This document shows, piece by piece, positions 18,904 through 30,900 of a stretch of 64,000 nt of DNA. Numbering within the stretch: the stretch's first letter is position 1; each line of letters opens with the position of its first letter. The position numbers were made by a program, and so were the translations under genes. The stretch is from Salminus brasiliensis. Taxonomy: Eukaryota; Chordata; Actinopteri; Characiformes; Bryconidae. Location: the NCBI RefSeq assembly GCF_030463535.1, contig NC_132892.1, forward strand, positions 30,462,936 through 30,526,935, read 5' to 3'. The notes beneath the pieces were generated by a model. The model searched no databases and had not been told where the DNA came from. It worked only from the letters and a program-made list of their open reading frames with translations.

Positions 18904-20028
18904 GGTGGATCAGACGTCAGGTGGATCAGACGTCAGGTGGACCACCACAGTCACCACAGTAATGGTAGCATTATCTAAAGTTAGCTTAGCAGTGCAAGAT
19001 GATAAGGTGTAATGTCAAAAAATATATCTGTGCAACAATGGAGAAATAGCTTTAAACATTTTAAATGATTGGTAGGTTTATTCAGTATATTTGAGTATAC
19101 ATTATTGTTTTAACAGCAAAATGAGAGTGAATATCAGTTTTTCCTCTTGACACCATCACTGTTTTCAGTCTACCCCAGAGGCTGGTCCCAGACCACACTT
19201 TTACTTTTTACAAGGACTGTGGTCATACATTAATTAGAAACATTGATTTAAACATACATTACATACATTACATTACATACATTAAACAACTATATTGGAG
19301 ATCAAGTCAAATCACAGAAATACTTTTTTAAGATTAATTTTAGGAACATTAGATCACCTTACTACTAAAAGGTACAAATGAAAAAATAAAAAAAGAAAGG
19401 TTTTGTTTAGACAAACATCATTATTAAAAAGTAAACATCCTAACGATTTCAGTAAAACGTTTCTGGTTTCGATTTTAATTACACTCACCAATAACTGCCC
19501 ACTGGTTTCTGCTTGTGTTGATTAAAGTACAAAGAAAAAACCTTGTATCTCCATTCTTGTTGTTGACTTGTTGTTATGATGTGAATCAGTTGTTGTTATC
19601 AGTTGTTTACCTAGGCCACTTCTGGCCACCAGAGGGAAACAAAAGATGTCTTTTGGAGCCAATCAAGTCCAACACCTGGGCAAAGGGCTTCACAGGGGGA
19701 GAGACCCAGACACACATTGCTATGTCTTTGTCTCTGGTTTGCATCACAAGGACAGTAGGCAACACTAACTAGGGTTGATTTCCACTCAGGGTGAGCCGTT
19801 ACATTTCATGGTGAATGAACCAATAGAAATGCTCCACAATGACTTGGAATAAAATCTTTTTTATTGACTTGCATTGCAAAAGTTTTTTTCCTCCTCCTGT
19901 AACGTTGAGTTTTGGAGATGGTATTTCCTACAGATGCAGCAGTCTGACATTAGGTTAGTTAATGGTTTTCTTGTTGTTGCAGAGTGATAATGTTTTGATC
20001 ATTTCACTGCAGCATCATTTTGAATTTC
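18904..20028. other. Unit B 3' flank, no gene seen
   Basis: A shortened, diverged version of the unit A 3' flank, lacking both the DIRS-like remnant and the retroposon. An AATAAA (minus strand, about 19858-19863) could serve as a poly(A) signal roughly 170 bases after the stop. Confidence 0.5.
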
Positions 20029-21935
20029 TCAAAGAATCACACATTTTGATTCAATTTTTAGTTCGCCAATTTCTGCTCGTAATGTCTGAATTTCCTCACT
20101 TTTTTGACCTTCAGTGAGTTTATAGAGATTCTCCAGTAGCTCATACCGTTTCTGATGTTCTTCAGTGAACAACAGGAAGTGTTTATTTTGTCTTTTATTG
20201 AAATCATTGAATTGCTCTGCCTGCTTCCTGGCAATATCTTCATATTTACTCTTCATGTCCTTCATTTCCTGATCATGTTTCTTTTCCAATTCCTCACGTT
20301 CCTTCTTCTCTCTAGTCATGCTTTCTTCCTCTCTCCTCTTAATGTTCTCCTGACATTCTCTTCGTATCTCCTCTTCTCTTTCCTGCAGTCTTTTTCTTTC
20401 TTCTTCTTGTCTTCTTCTCTCCTGCTCTTCCCTCCTCATTTTCTCCATCTCTGCTTCCATTGCACGTTTCTTTTTCTCGTACTCTTTGTCTTTTCGCTCA
20501 CTTTCTTCCCTCCACTTTCGTTTCTCCTCTTCTCGCCGAAGTCTTTCTTCCTCCATATCCCTTTCAAAGTTCTCTCTCATTCTGTCTTGTTCTTCTAGTT
20601 TTGTTCGTAGCTCTTCAGCGTGTCTCTGCCTTCTCTGACGGTCCTCTTCCTTTACTTCCTTCTTCTGTCTTTTCTTCTCGTCTTCCCATTCCCTCAGTTT
20701 ACGCTTCAGGCCCTCTTTTATCTCCTTCCTCTCGTGTTCAGCCTCTTTTATTCTTTTCTCCCAATCACTCCTGTCTTTCTCTTCTCGTTGTCTCCTTCTA
20801 TCCTCCTCCAGATCTCTCTTTCTAATGTCTTCATCTTGTCTCTTTCTCAGATCTTCCATGGCTTGTTTTTGTTGATTTCTGAAATGTTCTTTATCTTGTT
20901 TGTATCTCTCTTCTCTCTTTTTGTCCTCCTCATCTCTCTCATTCAGCTGCTTTTCAAATTCATCTCTCTGCTTTTTATTCTCCATTTCTAACTCATTAAT
21001 CCTGCTTTGCCATTTCTCCATTTGCTTTCTTATTTCTTCTGACCTCACTCTGTCCTCCATCCCCCGTTTCTTCTTTTCTATTTCATCTTTTTCCTCAAAC
21101 TCTTTTTTAAGAGTTTCCATCTTTTCTTTATATTTTCTCTCTATTTGCTGTTTTTCGTAATCTGCCTTTTGTTTTTCTTCCTCCAGTCTTTTCTTCAGCT
21201 CGTCCATTTCTTGGCTGTATTTGGTTTTCAGTTTCTCTTTTTCAGCTTCAATCTCTTGCTCTTTCTCTTTCAGAATTTCCTCAATTTTCTTTTTGACGGA
21301 CATTTCTGCCTCTTGGAACATGCTGTTTGTAAAGAACTGACTTGATGTGTTTGACTTCATCACAGTTTCAATCTGTGTCAGTAGTTCAGAGACTTGGGTG
21401 CGGTCGTTTTTTTCTCGGTTATTGAATAACACAATCCTGTTTCCACAGTCTCTGAGCATCTTATTGACTGGCTCAATTGTACACTTCTCTATGTACTGGT
21501 TTATTGTCTGATCTTCCAGGTCATCTGCTCTAGTGAACAGCACTATGCTGAACATTGCAGCCTTTGGACCAAAGATCATTTTTATCATATCTAAAGTGTC
21601 CACGTCATCTTTGCTGATTCTTCCGATGCTCAGTACAATGATGAACGCATGGGGTCCAGGTGCTGACATCGAGATGCACTTCACAATTTCTTGCTGTATT
21701 TCTTCCTCTGACAGTGTGGCATCAAACAGGCCTGGAGTGTCAACAACAGCAACTGTTCTCCCCAGCACCTCACCAGTTCCTTTTTGGCAAACGTTTGTCA
21801 CAGAATTCATACTGGCTTCAGTAACAAATTCCTTTCTTCCCAGGATAGTGTTTCCTGTTGCACTCTTTCCATTCCCAGTCTTTCCAATCAACACCACTCG
21901 TAAGCAACTGGAAACCCGTTGCTCCTCTTCATCAC
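20029..21935 (-). CDS. gimap8-like: Copy B exon 4: canonical AIG1 domain, coiled coil, CVIL end
   Basis: The acceptor is TTCTTCAG/GTGATG. P-loop GKTGNGKSATGNTILG is intact, with D-T-P-G and T-R-A-D-D. The coiled coil lacks a five-residue segment present in A, C and D (R-R-R-Q-E-E-E against R-R-R-Q-E-D-E-K-R-E-E-E). The C terminus is E-S-K-C-V-I-L; a final Leu usually directs geranylgeranylation. Confidence 0.9.
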
Positions 21936-24900
21936 CTGAAGAAAACATTAGTAGTAGTTATTCATTATGTTGTGATTCTACAGTGTTCAACTAAGGTAAG
22001 CTTCTTGAATACATCTCACAGTGCTGCTGTGAATCATTCACAAATGTCTATTTCTGTTTAAAATTTGACTTACAATATTGTTCAGATCTTCATCTTATCT
22101 AACACAACCTAAAGAGAAAGTTTTTTTTTATTTACTGAGCAGTGAACAGTCCCTGGGACGTGCAGAGATTCTGTGCGCGTTACCGGCGTGTTCAGGTCAA
22201 CTCAACAACAAAGTTTGCGGTTCATGTTCAGGCGAGGCTCTAGAGGCAAGCGAGGTACGTTCGCTTCCATTTAGTTCCAAGGCAACCTACGTTCAGGGCA
22301 GCACGGCTAAGTCAGGTTAGGTCGGCCTTGCCCTTTAGTCTAGTGACTCTAGTTCATGGCTCATGTTCAGGCGAGGTTCTCTGACTTCCTCTAGAGGCAA
22401 GCGAGGTACGTTCGCCTCCGTTTTGGTTCCAAGGTGACTTACCTTCAAGGCAGCACGCTGCACAGCCAGGTTCGGTCGGTCTTTCCCTTTTGTTCTAGCA
22501 GTTCCAAGGCAACGCACATTCAAGGCACCGCGCTGTAAAGTCAGGTTGTTCGGCCTTGCCCCTTTTGTCTAGCGGCTGGTTCCCCAGCCTCCCCCCTCTT
22601 GTTTACATAGCAACTCTGCCCTTTTGTCCTGTTACCCCCCGTTGCCCAAGCACAGCTTGTGGTTCTATGTTCAGGTCCCTTCGTTGGTTCTACCCTAGCT
22701 ACGTACTGTTCTCCACGTTCAGCTCCCTGCTCCTCCCAGTCCCAGGTTTGTTATGTTTGCCATCTCGCTTGTCATGTTTTGATTCTGTTCACTATTTTGC
22801 CCTCTGTTGCTGCTCACGTTTTTCATACCCCTTGTGTTTGTGCTTGTTTTGGTTAATAAACCAAATTTGCTTTGATTTCCGTCTCTGCGAGTGTTCATCC
22901 CTTCAGGTCTGGCCTCACACGCCCTGACAGGTCTACAAATGGATACATTTCAGCACAACTGTTACTCCCCCATGGAGTGGTAAAAAGTGTGTGGTGAATG
23001 GTATTATGAAAATTAAATTTGAGTCCACCATCAGGCAAGCACTGAACCGAATGTTGTGCATGGCAAAATAGCAAAGAGTAATCTCTCCAAAACAAAACTT
23101 TCTGTCTGAAGATTACTTAATGACATGGACAAGCCAACAACTTATTGGAAAAATGCTCTGTGGACATGAGAAGCGTGATGTTTACCAGAAATCAAACACT
23201 GCATTTCAACATAAGAACCTCATCCTGACTGCTAAGCATGGGGGTATCGTGCCATGGTTTAGGACTGCATTGTTGCTACAGGTTTGCCATTATGGATGGA
23301 CCTATAAATTCTACAATGGCAGTAAGGCAATACTGCACAGGTGGTTGGAAGACACAAAATGCCAGTAAACCCTGGATGCAAACATCCAACCATCTGTTAT
23401 AAAAGAAGCTGAACAGAGGAAGGCTTCTATAACAGGATAATGATCCAAAACATACCTAAAAATCCACTGTCTAAATATCATAGAAAATATGTGAATAAAT
23501 CTTAGACAAGCTGTGCAGCAAGGCAATCCAACAACATTTTAGAACCAAGAGGTTCAAAGGAGAGTGGAAAAATATCCAACTACAAGAACCAAGAAACATT
23601 TAGCTACAAAACGCATGTGAGCTTTCTGCTAAAGTCCTGTTTAAGTCCTAACTCTGCTGGTACCCAACCTTTGCCCAACCTATGTTCAGGGTGACGTAAA
23701 CTCTGTGTTCATTCCATAAAAATAATTATACTGAATTATAGACAGTTATAAACACAGATTCATCTTATTTTGTCTGCTTATGTAACTATAAAGCAACACA
23801 CTGCTTTTAAATATAACTACTGAATCCTACTTCTGAAGAACTCTGAGGGATTGCTTGAATGAACATAGTCAAAGCACCTACCTTCTGACTGGAGCTTCCT
23901 CCTTAACTCCTGGATTTCCTTCTCCTTTTTGCTCAGCTCTTCTTTATGCTCTTCCTCCACTTCACGTCTGACTCTTTCTTCCTGAGCCCTCACATACATG
24001 TCAGGAGAATACGGCTGTGCTTCTATCTTTTTTATAATATCCTCCAACAGCTTTTCACCTGCTTGTTTGGAGGATTTCCTCAACTCTGTTTTCACTATTA
24101 TGTGTCTCTGATCACACACAGCAAGAAAGTCCCTTATTTCTGTGTTGTGTTCAGGAAACTCTGTGACAGGTTGACTGATCGCATGCTGGGTTGTGAATAG
24201 GACTATTAAATTGTCTTTCACTCTGGAGCTGAAACTGTCCTGAATCTTCTCCATTTCTCCTTTGTGCTCATCAGTGAGGGGACCAACAGGAACGACGAAG
24301 AGGAAAGCATGGACTCCAGGGTCACAGAGAGAGACACAGTGGAGAGCTGCATACTTCACTTCCTTCTCTTGAGTGTAGCAGAGAGCTGGTATCTCCACCA
24401 GGGTAACTGAGCGTCCAGACACTACTCCATCTCTCCTCACACACGTTAAGCTGGGCTCTGGACTGCGCTGGCTCTGGCCCAGTATGAGATCTGATATGGA
24501 GGCTTTCTGTGCTCCATCATGCCCACAAAGCACCAAGTTCAACCTCTGAGACACTGAATAAGAAAAACATTAGTATTAGTCAGGTTTAGAACAGAGACGT
24601 TTACAATTTAAGAACGAGAAACTCACATAAGTGAAAAATACAAATGATGTAACGATATTCAGTAATTTAATCCATTAATGGTTAGATACACATACACTGT
24701 AAAGTGTTGAGTTTACAACATTGGGAAAGCAATTGCCTAACTTTTGTTTAAGTATAAAGTCAATTTTAGGTTAAGTCTACAAATTAGCTTTTAGGCTGAT
24801 TATTCTTTATTAAAATAGTGGATACATTATGAAGATCATGATCAAGTAATGTTTACTAGAAATTTGCAAATATTTGCTATTTAGTTCCTTTTAAACACAA

Positions 24901-27900
24901 ATAAAATGTCAGTTTAATCAAAAACCTTATCACCTTTAAAAAAACTGTATTTAGAAACATTATCATTTAAATTGTGGCCTACTAAGAACTGAATTATTCA
25001 TGTATTTCTGTGTAAATAAATAAACTGTATATGTAGTGATAATACTGCAGCCACATTCCCCTCGTTAACCTCATGCACAACACCTGGGACTGTGGCTACA
25101 AAAGCTCTGTGCAGTCATGAACTCTGCCGTGAATTCGCAGAATCATTTTGGGTCTGGAGGTTTTCATAGCCAGCTCTATTATTTTCTTTCAGTGCCATGT
25201 TGCTTGTGCTCTGCTTGTATTGTTTGTTAGTTTTGTCCCTTAGTTTGTCCCTTAATTTGCTACCTTGCTTTATCTACCTTAAGCTGCATCTTGTGTTACC
25301 CTGCCATTGTTTATTAAAGTCTTGCATCATACCATTCCCTGCAAGTGTTTCCTAGTTTGTCAGACCAGGCATGACAGAGACGTGCATTTCCAGAAGAAAA
25401 TGCAGTGATTGTGCAGCTGAAACCATTCCTAGGTGAATTCTAGGCGATTTCAATGGCTGCTGCTATGCTGTTCTAAGTGGTTGCTATACTGTTTTTAAGT
25501 CATTGATATGCTGTTGCTAAACAGTGCCTACAGTATCCCAGGTAGAATCCCAACTGCTGTGCAGTTGATAAGTTGCTTAGAATGGTCTTGCTAATCAGTT
25601 TTTCTGCTGTTCCAAGTGATTGTTATGCTTTTGCTAGGCAGTTCCCATGTGTCCCAGGCAGTTGTTTCGATGTTGCTAGATGAAGTTGTTATATGGTGTG
25701 GTGCTGCTAGCTAATTGCTATGCCATATATGATGGTGTGCAGTATGTTGCTAGGAGGTTGCTCTGGTATTCAAGAATCACCTAGAGACAACAGATTCCCG
25801 GGAACTGCTGGATTTCACAATGATCTTGCCATCTTCTTTGAGAACTCACTGTTTGTTTACTCCATCTTCAGAACCACAAAGCCTTGGTGTAGTCATGAAT
25901 GACCAGTTATCGTTCTCAACTCATGTTGCAATTCTAACTCGGTCATGCAGATTTTTCCTTTTTAACATCCATTAGAATTAATGCATCTAGGCTTTTTTTA
26001 TGTCCTGGCACCAAAGTGTTGGAACGATGCTAAGTTAGTTTCAAGTGGTTCCAATGCTAAGTTGTTGTTAAATGTTGGTGAGGTGCTGCTAGTGAGCTGC
26101 TATGCCACATATGATGGTTGCAAGGGTATCGCTAGGAGGTTGCTATGCTATTTAAGGTGGTTGCTATATGGCATTTATAATATCCCACATGGCTGCAAGG
26201 GATATTGTAGACTAGGCATACTGCTATCATTAAAAACATTTGCACCCAAATCTAAACCATTGGTTTCTATGAGATAAAAATTTGACCAAAAATTGCTATG
26301 TGGAGTCTGTACATCAAATCAAAATGCGGTATAGAAGTACACCATTCCTGATAACTTCTATAACAGAATAGTGACCCAAAACATATCTAAAAATTTCAGT
26401 GGCATGTCCTTCACAATACCCTGATCTAAATATCATAGAACATTTGTGAAAAGACCTTAAACAAGCTGGGCAGTAAGACAACCCAAAAACACCTCAGAAC
26501 TAGAGGCCTTCTACAAATAAATGTGAAAAAACATCCCATAAAAAATAATGACACTTAATCATAGACTGTAATAAACACTGATGAATCTTGTTGTCCACTC
26601 ATATACAGTAGATGAAAAAAGTATTAAACACATCACCCATTTTCTAAGTAAACATATTTCTAAAAGGTGCTATTGACTAAGTAGACATGAAAATAAAAAC
26701 GTAGCTGTCCATAAATTAAAGTTGTGTGTATTAATGAGAAATGATACAGTAAAAAGTATTGAACACATGAAGAAAGAGAGATGCAAAAAGCCATGGAAAG
26801 TCACAACACCAGCTGAAATCTATCAGTGATTAGAAAGCAATCCTGCCACTTAGTGCAAATTAATATCAGCTGCTTCAACTGATGGCCTTTAAAAAGCTGT
26901 CTCAATACCAAAGTACCACACAAGAAACATTTCATAATAGGTAAAACCAGTGAGCTCTCTCAAGACCTTTGTAACTTTATTGTTGTAAAACATGCGGATG
27001 GCACTGGTACAGAAGACGTTCTAATCTACTAAAGGTCCCAGTGAGCATTGTTGGGGCCATAATCTGGAAGTGGAAAGAACATAATTTCTTCAAAAAAACA
27101 GCCACGACTAGGTGCTCCCCGCAAGAGTTCAGACAGAGGAGTGAAAAGAGTAATCAGAAGAAGTGTTCAAGAGCCAAGGACAACCTGTGGAGAGCTACAG
27201 AAAGATGTGGAATCAGCAGGTACTAAACAATAAGTAATGCACTCAGCCACCATGGCTTGTACACAGGCTCACCACGTAAGACTCCATTGCTGAGGAAAGG
27301 CAGGTTGAAGCACGTTTGAAGTTCCCTCTCAATATTTAGATTAAGCCTGATGTCTTGCCTGCCTCTGTTTTGTGTTACCATGTGCTGCTCTGTTTGTTTC
27401 CTGTCTGTTCTAGCCCCTCCTGTTCATTAGTGTTCCCACCTGTGCCTCCTCCCTAGCCACGCCCCTTGTTTGTCCCTGTCTATAAGTACCCCTTTGTTTC
27501 AGCCTTCCTCTGTCTGGTCTTGTGTATGTTAACATGTATATGCTTCCATGACGTGGGAATATCCTGGTGTGGTGCTGTTTTTCAGCACTGACATGCTTCA
27601 TATAATTGGAGGAAGAATTAATGGATAAATGTACCACGCTCTTGATAAAAAATCTGCTGCCATCTACCAGGATGATGATGAGACAAAGGTGGACATATCA
27701 GCACGATCCCAAACACACAGTCAAGAAAACTAAAAGCTGCTAGGATGGCCCGGCCACTCACCCGACCTGAATCCAAGTCAAGTCATGTGGCTTTTATTGT
27801 CATTTCAGCTCTGTACAAGTATATAGTGGAATGAAATTACGTTTTCTCCAGAACTAGGGTGCAACATGGAACAAAACGAGAACAAAAACAAAACATTGCA

Positions 27901-30900
27901 GCCTGCAGAAAGTGCAACATGCAAGACAGTACAATAAATACTCAATTCTGGGTATTAAGTGTAAGGTGCCTAGATATTTAACAGATATACAACGCACATG
28001 AAACACAGCAGGTACTGAGGTAGTAAAGTGTGGAATATATAAATAGAATAAATGCAAACAGGTTAAAATGCTATGGATTGTGCGGGTTCATAGATTTTCA
28101 ATTGAAATAAAGTTCAGTTCATAGAAGGAGCACACATAAGCTTCAGGATTTGAAGAGTGTTTGTGTGGAGGAATGAGTCAAAATCACACCTGATTTTCCA
28201 TATTGGAGGTGTCTTGAAGCTGTTATCACCAACAATAAATTCTGTGTTTAATACTTTGAAAAAGTGAACTGAAAAACCCTGGGTTGCTTTAATGAATATA
28301 AAGTCAAAGCACCTACCTTCTGACTGGAGCTTCTTCCTTAACTCATTTTCCTTCTCCTTTTTGCTCAGCTCTTCTTTATACTCTTCCTCCACTTCATGTC
28401 TGACTCTTTTTTCCTGAGCCCTCACATACATGTAAAGAGTATATGGCTGTGCTTCTATCTTTTTTATAATATCCTCCAGCAGCTTTTCACCTGCTTGTTT
28501 GGAGGATTTCCTCAACTCTGTTTTCACTATTATGTGTCTCTGATCACACACAGCAAGAAAGTCCCTTATTTCTGTGTTGTGTTCAATAAAATGTGTGACG
28601 CGTTGACTGATCGCATGCTGGGTTGTGAATAGGACTATTAAATTGTCTTTCACTCTGGAGCTGAAACTCTCCTGAATCTTCTCCATTTCTCCTTTGTGTT
28701 CATCAGTGAGGGGACCAACAGGAAAGACGAAGAGGAACGCATGGACTCCAGGGTCACAGAGAGAGACACAGTGGAGAGCTTCATACTTCACTTTTCTCTT
28801 TTGAGTGTAGCAGAGAGCTGGTATCTCCACCAGGGTAACTGAGCGTCCAGACACTACTCCAGTTCTCCTCACACACGTTAAGCTGGGCTCTGGACTACGC
28901 TGGCTCTGGCCCAGTATGAGGTCTGATATGGAGGCTTTCTGTACTCCATCATTTCCACATAGAACCAAGTTCAACCTCTGAGACACTGAATGAGAAAAAC
29001 AACATATCGTATTAGTCAGGTTTAGAACAGAGACGTTTACAATTAGTTAGATGCACATACACTGTAATGTGTTGATTTTACAACACTGGGAAAGCAACTG
29101 CCTTACTTTTTTAGGGTATAAAATCAATTTTAAGTTAAGTCTACAAATGAACTGGTTATTAAATAGTGGATACATTTAGGATCGAGTAATGTTTACTAGA
29201 AATGTACTTATATTTGCTGTTTAGTTCCTTTTAAATACAAATAGTTGGACAACAGTATACAACAGTTTATTCAAAAACCTTTGTACCTTTTGTAGTAATG
29301 TTCATTTTGAATGAACATTACTACAAACTTGTAATAAACATTGTAATGTTTCATTTCATCTTGCTAATCAGTGTCTCTGTTGTTTCAAGTTTGTGCCATG
29401 CTGTTGCTAAGCAGTTGCTATGTATCCCAGGGTGTTGCTAGGATGTTGCTAAGTTGTTGTTAAATGTTGGTGGGGTGCTGCTAGCCAGTTGCTATCCCAT
29501 AGATGATGGGAGAAAGGGTGTTTCAAGGTGGTTGCTATGTGGCAGCTATTATGTCCCACATGGTTACAAGCGTGTTGCTAGGTGGTTGCTATGCTATGTA
29601 AGGAGGTTGCTATGCTGTAGTTATAATATCCCACATGGCTGCAAGGGTGTTATTAGGCATACTGCTATCATTAAGAACTTGCACTCAAATTTAGACCATT
29701 GGTTTCTATGGGATAAAAATTGGACAAGAAAACTTTGCTACGTGGAAACTGTACATCAAATAAACACCTTCCTGAGCAAACACCTTAAAGTTCTAATATT
29801 TGTCTCTGAAACTGGGGGGTTGATTTGGCCGGCAGAAACATGGGAGAAAAATAGCACAGTCACTAATAAGATTGAGTATTACACACCCTCGTTATCTTGT
29901 TTACCACCACAAGTGAGTCTCTGCAACAGACTTCCAAGTCCTCCTCCTGGTTCTGGAATAAAGCATAGTAATGTGATTATTACAGTTTTCTGTAATAATG
30001 CAGTTCTAATACCTGATTTATTGCAATAAATAAATCAGGTATTTAAAAAAGGATTATGGTATTTTGAGGGCCAGAGGGAGGGGGAGGCTAAAACTAATTT
30101 AAATAATTAAATAATTACCTCAACAAATGAAACTGTTTCCCTTGATTTTAACTGCATTTTTTCTGCACTTACTTTTCTTTCTCTGTGTTGTTGATTCAGT
30201 CTCTCTCTGTTCTGTTGATTCAGGGTCTGTCTGTGTTGTTGATTCAGTGTCTCTCTGTGTTGTTGGTTCAGTCTTTCTCTGATCTGTTGATTCAGTCTCT
30301 CTCTGTTCTGTTGATTCAGTGTCTGTCTGTTCTGTTGATTCAGTCTCTCTCTGTGCTGTTGATTCAGTCTCTCTCTGTTCTGTTGATTCAGTGTCTCTCT
30401 GTGTTGTTGATTCAGTGTCTGTCTGTGCCGTTGATTCAGTGTCTCTCTGTGCTGTTGATTCAGTCTCTCTCTGTGCTGTTGATTCAGTGTCTGTCTGTGC
30501 TGTTGATTCAGTCTCTCTCTGTTCTGTTGATTCAGTGTCTCTCTGTTCTGTTGATTCAGTGTCTGTCTGTGCTGTTGATTCAGTCTCTCTCTGTGCTGTT
30601 GATTCAGTCTCTCTCTGTTCTGTTGATTCAGTGTCTCTCTGTGCCGTTGATTCAGTCTCTCTCTGTTCTGTTGATTCAGTGTCTCTCTGTGCTGTTGATT
30701 CAGTGTCTCTCTGTGCTGTTGATTCAGTGTCTGTCTGTGCCGTTGATTCAGTGTCTCTCTGTGCTGTTGATTCAGTCTCTCTCTGTGCTGTTGATTCAGT
30801 GTCTGTCTGTGCCGTTGATTCAGTGTCTCTCTGTGTTGTTGATTCAGTCTCTCTCTGTTCTGTTGATTCAGCGTCTGTCTGTGCTGTTGGTTCAGGCTCT

